From positions 5,665,349-5,729,348 of the forward strand of contig FN649734.1 in assembly GCA_000310025.1 (NCBI GenBank): DNA of 64,000 nucleotides, in the 5' to 3' direction. The notes under the pieces were generated by a model that saw only the letters and a program-made list of their open reading frames with translations, did no database searches and was not told where the DNA came from. The position numbers and the translations under genes are program-made. This DNA comes from Ectocarpus siliculosus (taxonomy: Eukaryota; Sar; Phaeophyceae; Ectocarpales; Ectocarpaceae). Positions 1-12,762 of this stretch are shown here, piece after piece; the first letter of the stretch is position 1, and every line of letters starts with the position of its first letter.

Positions 1-670
1 GTGATTGAGATTCGAAGTCCTCACAGCGACGGCGATTGTAAGGTGACGACCCCCAAAGAAAATTTTACCCACAGGGGTGTGCACAGGGTCTGTGGTAGCT
101 AGACATACATCGCGGGCGGGACACGACGAGTGTACTACGCCACAGTGGGTGTACCTGTATCTGCGGGTCGAAGGCCCCCTCGACGATGGCGAAGATGCGG
201 TGTTTCCAGCAGAGGTCAACCTGTCCACGACAACAACAACGAAATCAAGCATCAAGGGGACGAAACAAGACCGTACACACAAAAGAATACAAGTTCAACA
301 GAGTAGACACAAACGCGCTAGGCTTCGACTCGAAAGCGTAGTTCCACTCCACCGCCAATGAGTTCAAATGCAAGCGGTAGATAAACAGACGCGATCGACA
401 CGCAACAATTTACAAGAAGTTGCCGAGACGGCCACTTGCTCAAGGCCTCGGCCGCTACTTAACAACTTGAGCCTAACATACTTAACAACTTGAGCCTAAC
501 AACAAGCAAGAACGTCAGCGGTACTCGCTTGAGACACGCACGTCAAAGCTTAAGTGGCCGCCAGCGGGTATTGTATGCCGATGCGTAACATGCCTCCAGC
601 CTTCGCGTAAAAAACACAAGATTCTTCTGATCCTAAGTGCAAGTCGGTGCTGTGACGCATTTATTTTGGC
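1..670. other. intergenic, no gene seen
   Basis: No convincing coding exon on either strand. It holds a 23-bp tandem duplication at 457-502. Near 660, 5-12 bases past the stop of the minus-strand PHD gene, an AATAAA hexamer on the minus strand could serve as its polyadenylation signal. Confidence 0.5.
457..502. repeat. two tandem 23-bp copies
   Basis: The unit beginning acttaacaacttgagcc occurs twice head to tail (457-479 and 480-502) with one mismatch at the end. Function unknown. Confidence 0.8.
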
Positions 671-1735
671 TCAGCGCTTCACCTTCGCCACAACGCAGTC
701 GGGGCCCATGAACGAGCAGTCCTCCCTGCTGAAACGAGCCAATCGGAAGCCGGTGTCCTTGATAGCGTCCACATCGAGGAATGGCAGAATGCCCGCCGGC
801 GGGCAGCAAACTGGCGGCTAACGGAACATTGAAAAAACGGGGGGGGGCCGTTAGGGGAGGAACGAGTAAAGAGGGTCCACCGTCGCACAAAAGAGAGAGA
901 GCGGAAGCGGGGACCCGACCACCAGTATTTCGGGAACACCACCCTCAGGTGTCATTGTTGATGGTATGGCACCCCATTTTTGTTGTACCAGACGTATCTG
1001 GAAAAACGGTATCCCACGGCAAACAAAAACACATGCTTTGTGACACGACAACCACATGCGAAATCTGTCCGCCGTTTGAATGCGATGCGAAGACACCCAC
1101 CCGTAGCACAATGCGCCGGGTCGCAGTCAGAGACGCAAGAGCACACAGGGCAGGTAGCAACGACGCACGTCGACATGGTCAGTGCGGGTGACCTCTTGGC
1201 TTCGCCACACAACTCTTCTCTTCCAAGCCATTGTCTAAAACCGATATGGCTCCACATAACAACAATAACGCCGACGTTCTGTTCCAGATTAAATCCGCCT
1301 GTATTAAATCATAGAGCAATGTGGCGCAGATACAGAACAGACCAACACTACTGCTGTAAGTCCCGCTTACAATCTCGACTGCCGCCACTGAGAAGCCATG
1401 ACGCCGGGCTGCCTTGCTCTCTGCCGCCGCCGCTGCCGCCGTCTCTCTGTGCAACGGCGCGTCCCGCTCTCGCCTAGCCTCCTGGTCGTTCCACGCCTCC
1501 ACGACCTTCGTTCGACAGCAGCAGCGGGTGCATCCAGCAGTCAGGAAAATAGTTTACTGGTCGATAAGATGCCTCGACATACAGCAGTAGTCGAGCTCCT
1601 CCTTCACGTGTTGATATTGTTTCGACATGTGTCTGAGCATGTGAAGCAGTGGCAACCAGTGAAGAGCTGCTGCTGCTCAAGGCGCTATTGCAGGGGAATC
1701 TTGTGCATTCTACAGCGAAAGGAGCGGCAGCAACA

Positions 1736-1774
<39 letters not shown>

Positions 1775-3732
1775 CAACCACAACAACAGCGGCGGCAGGA
1801 TAACACAAACACACGCACCTTCGCCGCGCGGTCCCTGAGGCCCTTCTCCCACAAGGAGAGGCAATGCCGACACCGCCACCCTCCCACCCACTCGCCGGAC
1901 TCGGGGCAGCCGTACGCCCCGCAGCAGTGCACGGAGTTGTGCCACCACCGGCCGCACGTGCCGCAAGTCTTCCCGCTCGACTTGTTCGAGCCGCTCCGTT
2001 TCTTCTTGCACTTGAAGCACACGGTGCCGGCGGCGGCAGCGGCAGCGGAGGCGGGGGTGGGGTCGGCAGTGGCAGCGTTGCCGTTGCCGTTGCGCCCGCC
2101 TCCGCGGGCGGTTGATGCCCGCCGCTGCCGTGCCCGCTGCTGCCGAGCCGGGGGGTTCTCTTCTTCCCGCGGTGCAGCTCCCCTGTTCAGGGACCCGGAA
2201 GTCACCCCTGATAATGCTGTTTCTCCCATTGTTCTGTCCGCGGCGCCGCAGCTGCTAGCCTTTCTCCGTTTAGACTGGCCGGCTTTGCCTTTGCCCCCCC
2301 CGGCCTCTCCGCCCCCATCCTGCCCGGTCGCCGAGACGACCTCCAGCCTGCGCTTGCCTTTCGCCTTGCTCTTCGCGCCGCCGCCAGCGCCGCCGCCGCC
2401 GCCGCCGCCGCCTCCGCCGCCGCGGGAGCGGCGGCGGTGGTTACCGCTGCCGCTGCTTCCACCGTCGGCGTTCGGCAGTGACCCCCGGGCGGCAGGGGCG
2501 GCAGCGGGCAGGGCACTCTTCAAGTGTGTAACCGCCGCGTCCGCCAGTAAGCCTTGGTCAGGCAGGGCGAGAGTGCTGCTGTTACTGCTGCTGCTGCTGC
2601 TGCTGCTGCCGTGGGAGTCGGCGGGGCGGGAGTAGGAGGGCGGCGTGACGGTGGCCGCCGTGGCGTTTTCCATGAATGGTTTGATGCGCTTGCCGCCTTC
2701 GGCCCTAGCCGCCGTTAGCCGCAGCCAAGCGGGGTTGTCGCCGGGCACGAGGCCGCCGTCTGCGCGACGACGGCACTCATCACAGGGCCACCTCCCGTCC
2801 TGCCCGACCGGAAGCCCCTCCAGGCAGTGCGTGTGAGTGTGCATGCCGCAGCCGGGGCACCTGTTGAGACGGCCCACGAGCTTGGAGTTGGGCAGCCGGT
2901 CGTCGCGCAGGCAGATCGGGCACCACGGCATGTTTCCTTTCCGCTGCTTGACGGTCCCCTTGCCGGCGACAGAAAGGTGCACCTGAGGGCTAGGCCCACG
3001 CTCGCCGCCGGGGCAGTGAGGGCAGATCCAATCCGGGGGTGGGGATTGCCTCGCGCGGTTGGCGTAGCCCACGCAGCTGCGGTGGTAGAGCTTGCGGCAA
3101 GCCCTGCAGGCGAAACTGGGGTGCACATCTCGTGTGAAAACCTTGCCGCAGGCCTCGCAGCCGCGGCCCGCGGCCCGGCCGCTACCGCTGTCTGCCGCAG
3201 CAGGGCGCCCCTCTCCGACGCCTTCAACCTCCATCGGCTGCATCGTCATCGCTGCCGTCTCCGCTCGATTTGAAGGGTTGCTGCCGGGGGCCTGGCGTTG
3301 AGGCTGGCCGCCTTTGGGAAGAATGCTGTGCGCGCCGGCGGCTGTTGGGTCATGAGGCGGGGCCGAGGCCGTGGCACAAGCACACCTGGAACCCTGCCCC
3401 GCGGTGGTCTTGGCAACATGTTCCGCTCTCTCATGCCGCGAAGCCACGCCCCCCCCGTCTCCCTCCAAACCGCCTGCCGCTGCCCCCACAGTGCCCCCCT
3501 CTCCCTTCTGCGGTGGGCTCATAGCGGATGCGCCTTTGTGCGCTGGCCAGCAAGAACAAGAACGGGCACAGTGTTGGTTCAACCGAGCGCGTGGGTTGAG
3601 CGCGGTCTGTCTCTCGCCTCCAGCAGATCCAGCAGATGCGCGACTAAAAAATTTCGGCTCTGAATCCAGGCCCTCAAGAGCTTGGGTTCGCCAGCGTTGC
3701 GCCAAGACTCTTAAGGACCCGGCTAACCCCAA
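671..3732 (-). CDS. PHD-type zinc finger protein, spliced
   Basis: The main exon (3732 or an internal ATG at 3522, down to 1819) encodes three zinc-binding modules. The first, near residues 192-240, has CEAC, CRACRKLYHRSC and WICPHC. The second, near 270-325, has WCPIC, CPGCGMHTHTHC and CDEC. The third, near 570-630, has CFKC, CGTCGRWWHNSVHC and WRCRHC. The C4-H-C3 spacing is that of PHD fingers, which usually read histone tails, so a chromatin role is inferred. Linkers are Gly/Ala/Ser-rich and basic, including KSKAKGKRR. A donor at 1818 (gtgcgt) ends the exon; the reading frame beyond it runs into a CAG repeat and is intron. Phase-compatible further exons are 1496-1371, a possible 25-nt micro-exon 997-973, and a terminal exon 810-671 ending VVAKVKR-stop. 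The first exon is uncertain and could lie upstream. Confidence 0.82.
1738..1772. repeat. CAG microsatellite
   Basis: About twelve CAG units lie 46-80 bases past the donor of the PHD gene's main exon. They read as poly-Ala or poly-Gln in spurious ORFs but sit in the intron. Confidence 0.85.
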
Positions 3733-5800
3733 GTACCACGGTATCTTCCCCCTTGTTGATTATCTCCCAGAGAGCGGTGCTGTGTCCTCCTGAGCGATGA
3801 AGGCCGGTACGCCGGTAAACTGTCACGTGCTTGCACGTGCCTGTTGGAGAATGTGCCCCCCCCCTCCCCCTGCTTTTAGTATTCTGCGAACAATCCCGTA
3901 TACGTCTCGCCTATGGGATAGTGTTTGCGTACCCCCCGCTAAATGGTTTGAAGTGATGTACTTACTTGGTTGTAGCGTTGGATGCAATTTGTGAGGTTGC
4001 CTGTACATGCCGCTGCCGATGGATGGGAGAGGGAGGCTGGCGAGATGGACAGCAGCAGCGAAGAATCTCCCCAAATACGGGAGTGTCGTCGGTCCAATGC
4101 GAAACAAGCGCGAGAGAGGCAATGGATTATGGGCGTAATGAGGTGTGTAATTGTTTGATGACAGAGAACAGAACCTGAACCGTCAAACGCATATCTTGGT
4201 TGACATGTTGACATCGGTTGCAGCCACGCAGCTCGTCGCTTGCTGTTGAATGCTGAAGCTCCGCCATATTTTGCGGGTGCCTAATCTCGTCTAGATGAGA
4301 TAGACTAACCCACCACGGCAGGTTTCTGTCGGCAGTATGCGCTATATATGGTAGAACGCTGCATGGTAACCTCGCCGGTTGCGCCGCGCTTGAACGTGCA
4401 ACATCAATCACCGCACCAACACACGGTCGGTGCTAACTGCTGTCCAGACGTATCTGTAGCCAGCTGTAGCGGCAATGGGTTCAAAGGAATCACGAAGAAC
4501 AGATCACGTCATTTTTCTCCAGGTTTGTTGGTACATCTGCATAGGCGGGGAATGGTGGCTGCCCTCGCCCCCTCACGACAATATCTGTTTGGTACGAACA
4601 CGGCGGCGGGATATAACGCCCTGGAGATAAGATATCACACACCGCCCGTGTTCTGAGTCCAAAGCTCTTTGATTACTCCACAGCACCACATCAGAAGGGA
4701 GAAGGGAGTGGCGGTGCCGAACATGGGGGCGCTGGAACCATCTCGTCTAGAGCTTTTTGAAAAGCGATCGTTTGATTTGTACGTCCTTCTGGGGAACCGA
4801 GCGTTGAAAAGCCACAAAGGGGTGTCATATCGTAGGTCACCCATGTACCCATCTGTGACGAATGCATGGCGGTACTGCTACCGCCGGTGTGCCACCTTCT
4901 ATGTACCAGGAGCGACAAGAGAGCACATACCCCAGGGAAACCACTAACGGCGCCTAAATAAGCCATCACCGAGTCCATTGTCATGTGGGGGGTGTGGGAT
5001 CTTATGCCATCCCATTGCTCGCTCCGAGAGTGTGGTTCGTTACGGTTTGGGCTCAAGTTGACCCGCGCCAAATATTAATATCATTGCCACCAGGTGTGGT
5101 CTTGCGTTGGGGTGTGTGCCACCTTGTGTCGTATGCAGTATAATAGTGCAACATTGGGGATTTTGCCAGTGGTTAAGTACTATCAGAAAAAAAGAAACTA
5201 CGCCTGCAAGTACAAACAGCCGTGGTGCAAGAAATGTGGCCTGAAGTACTTTGTTCAGCAGTCGGACCATGCTACTGTACAGGTACTGACTACAGATATT
5301 CTGGTGCACAAGCAGTGCTGATTCCCACGTTCTTTGGGTGCTGGTGAAATAAGCGTATGAGTTGGTCCAGCGTCAACAGGGATGCGCCACACCCGCTGCA
5401 TCGGCGACTTGCTTGCCGGGAATCTAAACCTTTTCCTTCGGTGTCCGGTGGGAAAGGGCTTCAGAGCACAGCACCCTGAAAATTCGACTCGTCGCACCGC
5501 GTAAGAGCTGGAGTGGCTTGGCTGAGTGCTTCGGGTATATACATAGTGTAGGCGCATGTCAAACGAAGGAAATTCCTGCCTTTAGCTAATCCTCTTATAC
5601 TGACCAACCTCCACTTGAACCCATCCCGGGTACCACACCTTTGCGCCCCCCTACCGTGTCCACCTCGCCGGCAGGGAGTTTGAGAGGAGGACTCCTCGAC
5701 GCCACAGACAAGACGGGAGGATTGATGCCGCAACACCCTCTTTCTCCCCGGCTGCTACCGCCACTGCCGGGCCATCTCCTACCCCTGCCGCCGATGCACC
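3733..5800. other. intergenic, one MITE-like element
   Basis: No supported gene. The small ORFs lack family motifs and plausible splice partners. The only structured feature is the inverted-repeat element at about 4626-4840. Confidence 0.5.
4626..4840. mobile_element. diverged MITE, family A
   Basis: About 215 bp with imperfect terminal inverted repeats (left gatatcacacaccgcc, right ggggtgtcatatcgt). The core tctcgtctagagctttttg also occurs in the better-preserved copies at 15,668 and 19,315; this copy has the 19.3 kb orientation. It encodes nothing recognisable and is probably non-autonomous. Confidence 0.6.
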
Positions 5801-6287
5801 GGGAATGCGCGATCGCCCACGGACAAGCGTGTCGCCGAAGCTGTCTCCCGGAGGCTCTTCTCCGCTCTCCAGGACCCGATTGCGACGCCGCCGGCCGGGG
5901 GACGTCCACCACCCGCTTCACCCAGCTGCCGCGCCGCCGGGCGGTTGCTGGCGGCCGGATGACGAAGAACGGGAATCCGCTCATGTGTCCGGCGCGTCGC
6001 CGTTAGGGTCATCGCAGCAGGGCAGCAGCAGCACCGCTACCGCGACATCGGCCACGACTCGGAGCGGGGTGGGCAGGTGCTCGTCGTCGTCGTGCGGAGT
6101 GTACAGTCCCGTCGACGTCCGCACCGTGGGAGCGGGGGGGGGGGGGGGGCCCTGCCTCCCAGGTTCCGCTCTTGCGCCTCCTGACCTCTGCATCCGTACC
6201 CTTGGTGATGGTTTCCACTTTCCACCCGGTCTCTTCTTGCTCCTTGTCCTCCTCATGCTGCTTCTCGGACTCTCTTGTCGCTAGCAT

Positions 6288-6387
6288 NNNNNNNNNNNNN
6301 NNNNNNNNNNNNNNNNNNNNNNNNNNNNNNNNNNNNNNNNNNNNNNNNNNNNNNNNNNNNNNNNNNNNNNNNNNNNNNNNNNNNNNN
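6288..6387. other. assembly gap, 100 N
   Basis: A run of exactly 100 N, the usual placeholder for an unknown gap size. It interrupts the 5' part of the gene ending at 9004, so reading frames through it mean nothing. A Ser/Thr-rich open stretch at 5805-6284 (plus) may be the upstream part of that gene, but the G run at 6128-6147 and the gap prevent joining. Confidence 0.98.
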
Positions 6388-9004
6388 GGGGGGGGGGGCG
6401 GCGCCGTGTCTCGGTAGCCCTACGGCCGGAGTGCTGCTATTCCACCAAGAGCCGGAGGCGAACAACTCCCCGCCCCGACCGCGAGCTTTCTGGCGAGAGG
6501 ACTGGCTTGCGGAAAGCAGGGGTGGGGGAGGGAGCCGACCTGGCACCAATCAGTGCCTCGAGGGCGATAATTTCCGGGGATGTCTCGACGGTGGCAGCGG
6601 CGGCAGCACACCCCAGCGCCTTGCGAGAGGCTGTACCTCGCAAGCCGCGAGCGCTTCCGGCGCGGCCGGCAAAGTTACCTACGGAATACCATCCGCCGAC
6701 AGAGGGGGGACTGAGCAGCGAGTTACCGGGCGCAAGGACGAGGGAGAACGGGTCGGGGTGTGCGGAAGCGGTGGCCACGACAGCAGCAATAGTGCCAATA
6801 GCGGCGAAACCGCCACTACTGTTGGTAGCGGAAGAGGAGGCGTGTCCGCCGCGGGGTTCGCTCTCCTTGTCTCGGTGACCGTCGCCGCCTTCGCCGTCGG
6901 GAGCTGGGTGGGGCCTCCTCACCGACAATGCCCGCCCCCGGCGCCACCACCACCACCACCTCCACCATCGCGGCCGCCGGAAGGATGTGCCACGGCGCCC
7001 CCGCTTCCATCGCACCAGGAGTACGAGCCCACGTTGCAAGAGATGATGCGCGTCAAGAGAGGGCGAGCGGCTGCGATGAAGGAGGTGGGGCGGGCACAGC
7101 CGGCGGCGGCTGGAGGGGGGGAGCGCCATGTGGCCGGGGCTGGGGCTCGAGAGAAGAGGAGGGCCGACGGCACGGAGGGTGCCGAATTGGACGCGGCAAA
7201 TGACTCCGCAGAGGTAGTAGCCGGCTCGAACACGGGTGCGATACCGGGGTCGTCGGATGCATGCGGAGAAGGCTGCCGGGCGGGCTTGGCAACGGGCGGC
7301 GACGGCGTTCCTTCCCCCGGCGGCAAACGGAATCCCTCCGTCGCAACGGCAGCGAGACAGGTAGAGGGGGGGGGTTCCCCGGTGGCAGTGGGTGGTGCAG
7401 AGGGAAGCACACCGGAGGCGGGGACGGCGGCACCGGCGGTTTCTCCTCCGGGGACGAAGGAAGACCGCAGCAGCGGTTCCGGCAGTCGCAAGGCTGCTTC
7501 CACTAACGCGCAGGCTCCGCCGCCGCTGCCGCCGCTCAAGATGCCGAACCGCAAGTTCTTGATGTCCCGCACCTCCAGAGACGAATCGACCACCAACCGT
7601 AGACGGCGGCGGCGATCGGGGGGGGCGGATGTCGGGGTGACCCCTGCCGCTTTCGCCCGGACCCTCGGGTCGGCGGAGAGCAGCTTGGCCGGCTTCCGCA
7701 GCAGCGGGGACGACGAGCAGGCCGCTCGCGCGGCCGCCCGGCGCGAGGCCATGTCCAGGAGCGCCGCGCGCGCGGCGTGCGAGTCGATGGCTTGGAGCGA
7801 ATCCGGAAGCTTCGCGGGGTCCGTGAGAGGCCGCCGTGGGGCAGGGGAGGACGATGACGACGGCTGCAACACGGACGCGGCGTGGAGAGACGCTGGGAGG
7901 GAGGCGGTGATGGGGGCATCCTCTTCTTCTGCTGCGGGTGGAAGCACTGAGGACGGAGACGGGGCCTCTGCGGGGGGGGAGGTCAAAGATGGCGCCAGCG
8001 CGGCGGCGGGGGGGGGGGGGGCACCAACGCGCAGGCGAAGCACGGCGGATTTTGCGAGCGTCTCACGCGGCCAGGAGACAGAGCAGCGTGACGCTGAGCG
8101 TTCACGGGCTGGTTGCAGCGGATTGCTGCTATCGGGTAACGACATCCAAGCATCGTGGGCGGGACGGTACACCCTCGTGGGCGACGACGAGGATGATGAT
8201 GAGAGAGACGCCGGGCGAGAAACTCTTGACGCGAGAGCGCCGCACTACTACTGCCTAGAAACGCCCCGATCGCCTCGTGATGCCGTCGCCGAAGGGGACG
8301 GTCAGGTTTCATCGCCGCATGGTTCTTCGGGCGATCGAGGAGACGAGCTGCTGTCACCGCGACAAGGCCCTTCGAGAGGGGAAGGGCGGCCACCAGCGGC
8401 ACAGGCAGTCTCCTCAACCCGCGAGTTGGGTCTCCCGCAGGTCGCGGACGGCGGGACGTTGTGCCTGTACTGGTCCGAAGCCGACGGCGGCCGCTGGGTT
8501 CTCGACGACGACCTGAGGCTCTCCAACGGAGTGCTCGGCGTCACGGAGGACCCCGCTCCTCCGGAAGCCGACCTCGCGTTTCTCGACCAGCGACATCGCG
8601 GCAGTCCGCCGCAGGCAGGCGCTGCTAGTGAGGACGAAGGCGGTGCCGGAGACGCGGACAGAGGACGGGGAACTCGAAGCGGGTTTGCTGGGGAGGGCGA
8701 AGGCGGTGCTGGAGACGGGGGCGCCGTTGAGAGAGAACGGGGAACTCGAAGCGGGTTTGCTAGTGAGGACGAAAGCAGTGCTGGTGACGGGGCCGCCGTT
8801 GAAAGAGAAGTCGGATTTGCTTGCGAGGAGGAAGTCTCCGTTGAGTCAGGAGGCACAACCGTTGGGGGGCCGGAAGGCGCCGCGGGCGGCCGGGCACTAG
8901 AGTCGTCGATGGAAGCGGCGCACCGGGCGTGGTTGCTGGACTCTCCCCGGCTGCGAGGGTGGGTGAAGGCCGATGACATGGTGGTCGTGTGTGAGACCGA
9001 ATGA
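6388..9004 (+). CDS. low-complexity membrane protein, 5' end missing
   Basis: A continuous open frame of about 870 codons runs from the gap to a stop at 9002-9004. It has one hydrophobic segment (ALLVSVTVAAFAVGSWVG, near 6850-6912), then a Pro run and long Gly/Ala/Ser/Arg-rich, probably disordered sequence. A more ordered C-terminal part has AGRYTLVG, LCLYWSEADGGRWVLDDDL and NGVLGVTED. This resembles in outline a small domain common in algal and oomycete proteins (Gly-Tyr start, Leu-Tyr-Trp, Trp-Val-hydrophobic); that link is inference. Three imperfect repeats at 8627-8821 add acidic Gly-rich units. The single membrane segment with a long C-terminal tail suggests a type II or III single-pass protein. 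Start codon and first exons are lost, and no specific function can be given. Confidence 0.6.
8627..8821. repeat. coding minisatellite, three units
   Basis: Units at 8627-8689 (63 bp), 8690-8761 (72 bp) and 8762-8821 (60 bp). Each encodes an acidic stretch such as SEDEGGAGD, then an Arg/Glu segment and GFA. All length differences are multiples of three, so the frame is kept, as expected for a repeat in real coding sequence. Confidence 0.8.
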
Positions 9005-10924
9005 TAACGAGTGTGGAGATGCAACAGCAGGGCCGCTTCTTTTTTATGCCGTATCAGGACACGCCGGGAGTGGCGGTTGACCCATGCTAGGCGCGATGAT
9101 CGGGGTTACGTCGTCTTGAGCGTTGGGTGGGATGGGGGCCGCACGGATGGTGATCACGGTAATCCTAGCCCTAATTAATTTTAACCCTGTCGTAATAAAA
9201 CGTTTGCCGTGGGTCTTTCTTGTGCGAGGAAGCGGTGTTGGCAGTGCGGTAACATGGTTTGTGTATAATTGTGGAGTAAGGGTTTTTAATGTGAAGGCAA
9301 CATCAACAACAACTAAGGGTTTGTTGTGTTTTTGCTGATGCCGTGATGTCATTCGGGAGTGATAGTAAAGATATAATCTTCATTCTAGTCTAAGTCGTGC
9401 ATGACACCGATTCGAGTACTACTATTTATAGATTGATAGTGGTACTGCTGCAAAGGTTGCGTTAAGGGTGGAACGCCTTTCATCGGTCGTTTCCACACCA
9501 CCACACCATGCCTACTGTCGGCTGCCTTCTCGGTCGAATTGTTTATCGATTGCGCACGAGACTCGTTGGCGGGCGCGTGCGACGTTTGTCTCGTGTGACG
9601 ACCTTGAGGCGCGTGAGATGACAGGGTGGCGTGTCGCTGGTGGTATTGATCTTGCTGGTGGTGATGGTGTCATCTTTTCCGTTATGCTACGATGAACCCA
9701 GCACTCTGCCTGCCGGTGGTACTCGCGTATTGGTGGTAGTTGTGTTGCTGCTGCTGCTGCTGCGGCTGCTGCTGCTCTTGTGCTTTATTGTGCGAAGGGC
9801 GTCTGTGCTGGTACGTACGTGAATGTTCATGTCGTGCCTCACGCTGGTTGCTGTCAACTGGTTGTGGCATGTGTGGTGGGTCATTGTTGCTCTCATGCAT
9901 CCCGGGGAGCATCGAGGTCTCGCCAAGGCCTGCCCCTCTCGCATGCGGTAAACCATCGTGGCCCCAAGCATGTTGTGGAGAATTGTCATTGAGACTTTCT
10001 CCCTGCTGCCTTGGTTGTTTGGACGCCGACTACTTTGCCCCACTACTTAACAGTATATCACAGATGCATCTGTACGTGGCGGGCTGCGGTATTTTGTTTT
10101 TTTTTTTCAGTTCGAGTCAGTCGCAATCTGGCGGGATTTTTTGTCGTGGCTGTGCTTGTGCAGATAAACCCCGACGCGCTATGTACGACGGCGCTGTCGT
10201 TTTTTGTTTCACCGGGGTGCACCTATTGCTGTTGGACAGGAGTGTACTCCGCGATACGATAGAGATTGTGCCTGTGGTGATGGTTGTGCTGCACACAATG
10301 TGCGCCCGTTGTGTGTTGTGCTATAATAGCACCCTCATGCTCTTGTGACGTCGTCATCCTTCTTAGAAATGTACCATTCCAAGTGTTGTGCGAGGACTCC
10401 GTTCCTTTTCCTTGCGTCCTGTGATGTTTTGTTTCCACTTGTGGGTCTTTTTTCGCATGTATGCATAGGAGTGAGTGTCGGTCGATGGAGTGTGGCGGGA
10501 TCTTGTATGGGATAGGTTTTATTTTAAGGGTTCATTGTGTTTGGGTGTCCCGAGCGTGGTGTCGGTCGTGTCATGTGGGTCGGTCTTACCTTCGTACCCC
10601 GAGAGAAATTAAGACTATAATACATTCCCCCGCTTCGTGGCTTATTACTCAATGGTTGGGAACGGTGGGAAGAACTGTTTCATGTTGAATGATTATGATT
10701 TCTGGTCCGGGTTGCGTTTGGATTGGAGAAAAATATCCAGGAATGGATGCTACTAGCTGAGGCGAACAGGCCAAGTTTTGGGCCATACTTAAAGGGCAAC
10801 GAGTGAAAGAAAAGATGAACGAGAGACAGAAGCCGTGTAACCAAGAACCAATTTTGGTTTTCTCCCAGAAAAACACTCGCGCGGTGAACTGCAGCAAACT
10901 AATTTGACCTAGACAATGTGTAGC
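9005..10924. other. intergenic, no gene seen
   Basis: T/G-biased DNA with a CTG run near 9740-9773. Only short ORFs without recognisable domains. Confidence 0.5.
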
Positions 10925-11824
10925 TTAGTCCGAGACCCAGGCTTGACACTTGAGGTGATTTTTTTCCCTGAGACCCTTGATGCTCTTGGCCAGAGCATGT
11001 GTGACGGAGAGACTCGTCTGAGACCCTGGAACATTCTGCAGGACGTGGGTGACGAGGGATGAAGCGAAAACGAAGTAATGGTTGATTGGATGATGGATAG
11101 CAGCGCTGGCGAGGGGAGTCACCCTCCTCGGACGTCAAAAAGTGTAGGGGCTGCGAACCCCACGAACGACGATGAATTTTATTGAGGCCGAAATCAAACC
11201 TTTTGACTTGTCTGAGCTGATACTCTATCTGATGGTATGGTTTGATTAACTTCGGCTTATAAAAACTTCGTTTCCGCGACACATGGTCAAACGTTAAAAC
11301 ATGGCGCTGCCCAGTCGTACCTCGAGCACGACTGCACGGTACCACTATGTAGTGTAAGGTACGCTTGGTGCCCGCCCACATAGCATCGCACACAAGACAC
11401 TACGTAGATGTTGCGTCCAGGCTATGTAGTATCTTGTTTCACTGCCACCATGGGATGCCGTAGACCTTAGAGCCTTAGGAGTGTGTTGTGTGCCTGTCCG
11501 GCCCACCACCGTCAACCAACCAAACAGAACCGAAGATCACACGAGGTGACTATTCCCATAACCATATCGTCGACGGCACGGTAAAGAAAAGGACGTCTCA
11601 ACCACCAAATGGTAAGAAAAGACAGACCGCGCACGGTTTGCTTGCTGTTCGCCTTCTTGACTAGACACACGAGGATAGGATAGGGTATTCAGATTTGACA
11701 AGGGTAACCTGAACACCCCTTTTGGCAGAAAGCACTGCCATTTCTTACGAAAAAACAAAAGTCCGGAGTAGGCTGGTGTTTGCATCGCAACACGCTCGTC
11801 AGCCGCAGCCTCTTCGTCTGCCAT
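10925..11824 (-). CDS. possible small gene, unresolved
   Basis: Two stretches look coding. An ATG at 11824 starts MADEEAAADERVAMQT and, after GLLFF, meets a good donor (gtaaga) near 11750. A frame from an acceptor near 11105 to the stop at 10925-10927 has the balanced composition of a protein end (HYFVFASSLVTHVLQ, then ALAKSIKGLREK). The splice phases do not fit each other directly, so a middle exon would be needed. I do not recognise the product. It could also be the untranslated tail of the upstream minus-strand gene. Confidence 0.25.
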
Positions 11825-12237
11825 GACAAGAGCTTCAAAAAACAGCCTACAACTCTAGACTAAGCCCGCGATGCTATCGTGACAAACTGGCCTACAGGGA
11901 CCCTTGCTTACAACGTGTAGAAAATCCGCAGCAAACCGCCATTTCCCGGACCACAAAAGCAACCAAAACGTAGCAGTTGTAGCAGATGGAGGAAAGATAC
12001 TCGCCATTGATCGTTCCTTGCTAGAAAATCGAGCACCGCAACCACCGAAAATGAAGCAGACTAACCCTGGGCTCTTTACCCATGACAGGGATAATATTTC
12101 CAGGAATCTTATTTGCTTAAAAAAAACAAGAAGCAAAATACATGAGGTGGCTCCTGCGTAGCCGGCTTTATGTTGCATGGACGAAAAACAAAATACACAG
12201 CACGAAGTCTACATATCTCTCTCTAAAAAAAAAAAAA

Positions 12238-12729
12238 CTACGCCGATGCTTGCATTGCAGACCCCTTGCGGGCTAGGAGGGTGGCCGCAAGGGCAGCAGC
12301 GAAGGCGGGGAAGAAGTCGTCCAAGCTGCCTCCGTCAGACTCTCGGGCTTGGCGCAAAAAAGAGTTGTAGGCCAACACCCCGGACGCGATCATGAAGCAG
12401 GCGGGGAAGGCCCCCTGCTGCAGCTGTTCCGCCGCCGAAAAAAAATACGTCCCAAGCAAGAAGAACGTAGATGCGGCGGGAAAGCGAGAAACGGTTCCGA
12501 AAAAGGAAAGTTAGGAACAAGATCATTCAAGGGAGTTACTTAAACGGGTGCATGAATCGAGAAGCGAGATGTCCTGTGCGAGCAGGCTCTGCACCCTACC
12601 CATTTTCTCGACCATCTGCGACGCCCCCCTGGTGTGGTTAAGAAGGTGGTTATATCCCCTCTTCCGCTACATCCACAGACATACGACCTATACCACCACC
12701 AACAGCAACTTGAAAGACAGCAACAACCC

Positions 12730-12762
<33 letters not shown>

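Noticed and set aside
1649-2635. 328-codon plus-strand ORF with poly-Ala, poly-Pro and poly-Leu
   Set aside because: Antisense shadow of the PHD gene; composition comes from triplet repeats and it has no domain.
6919-8172. 417-codon minus-strand ORF opposite the low-complexity gene
   Set aside because: A GC-rich shadow frame (Ala/Pro/Ser only) of the plus-strand gene; the plus frame keeps codon-length repeats and a membrane segment.
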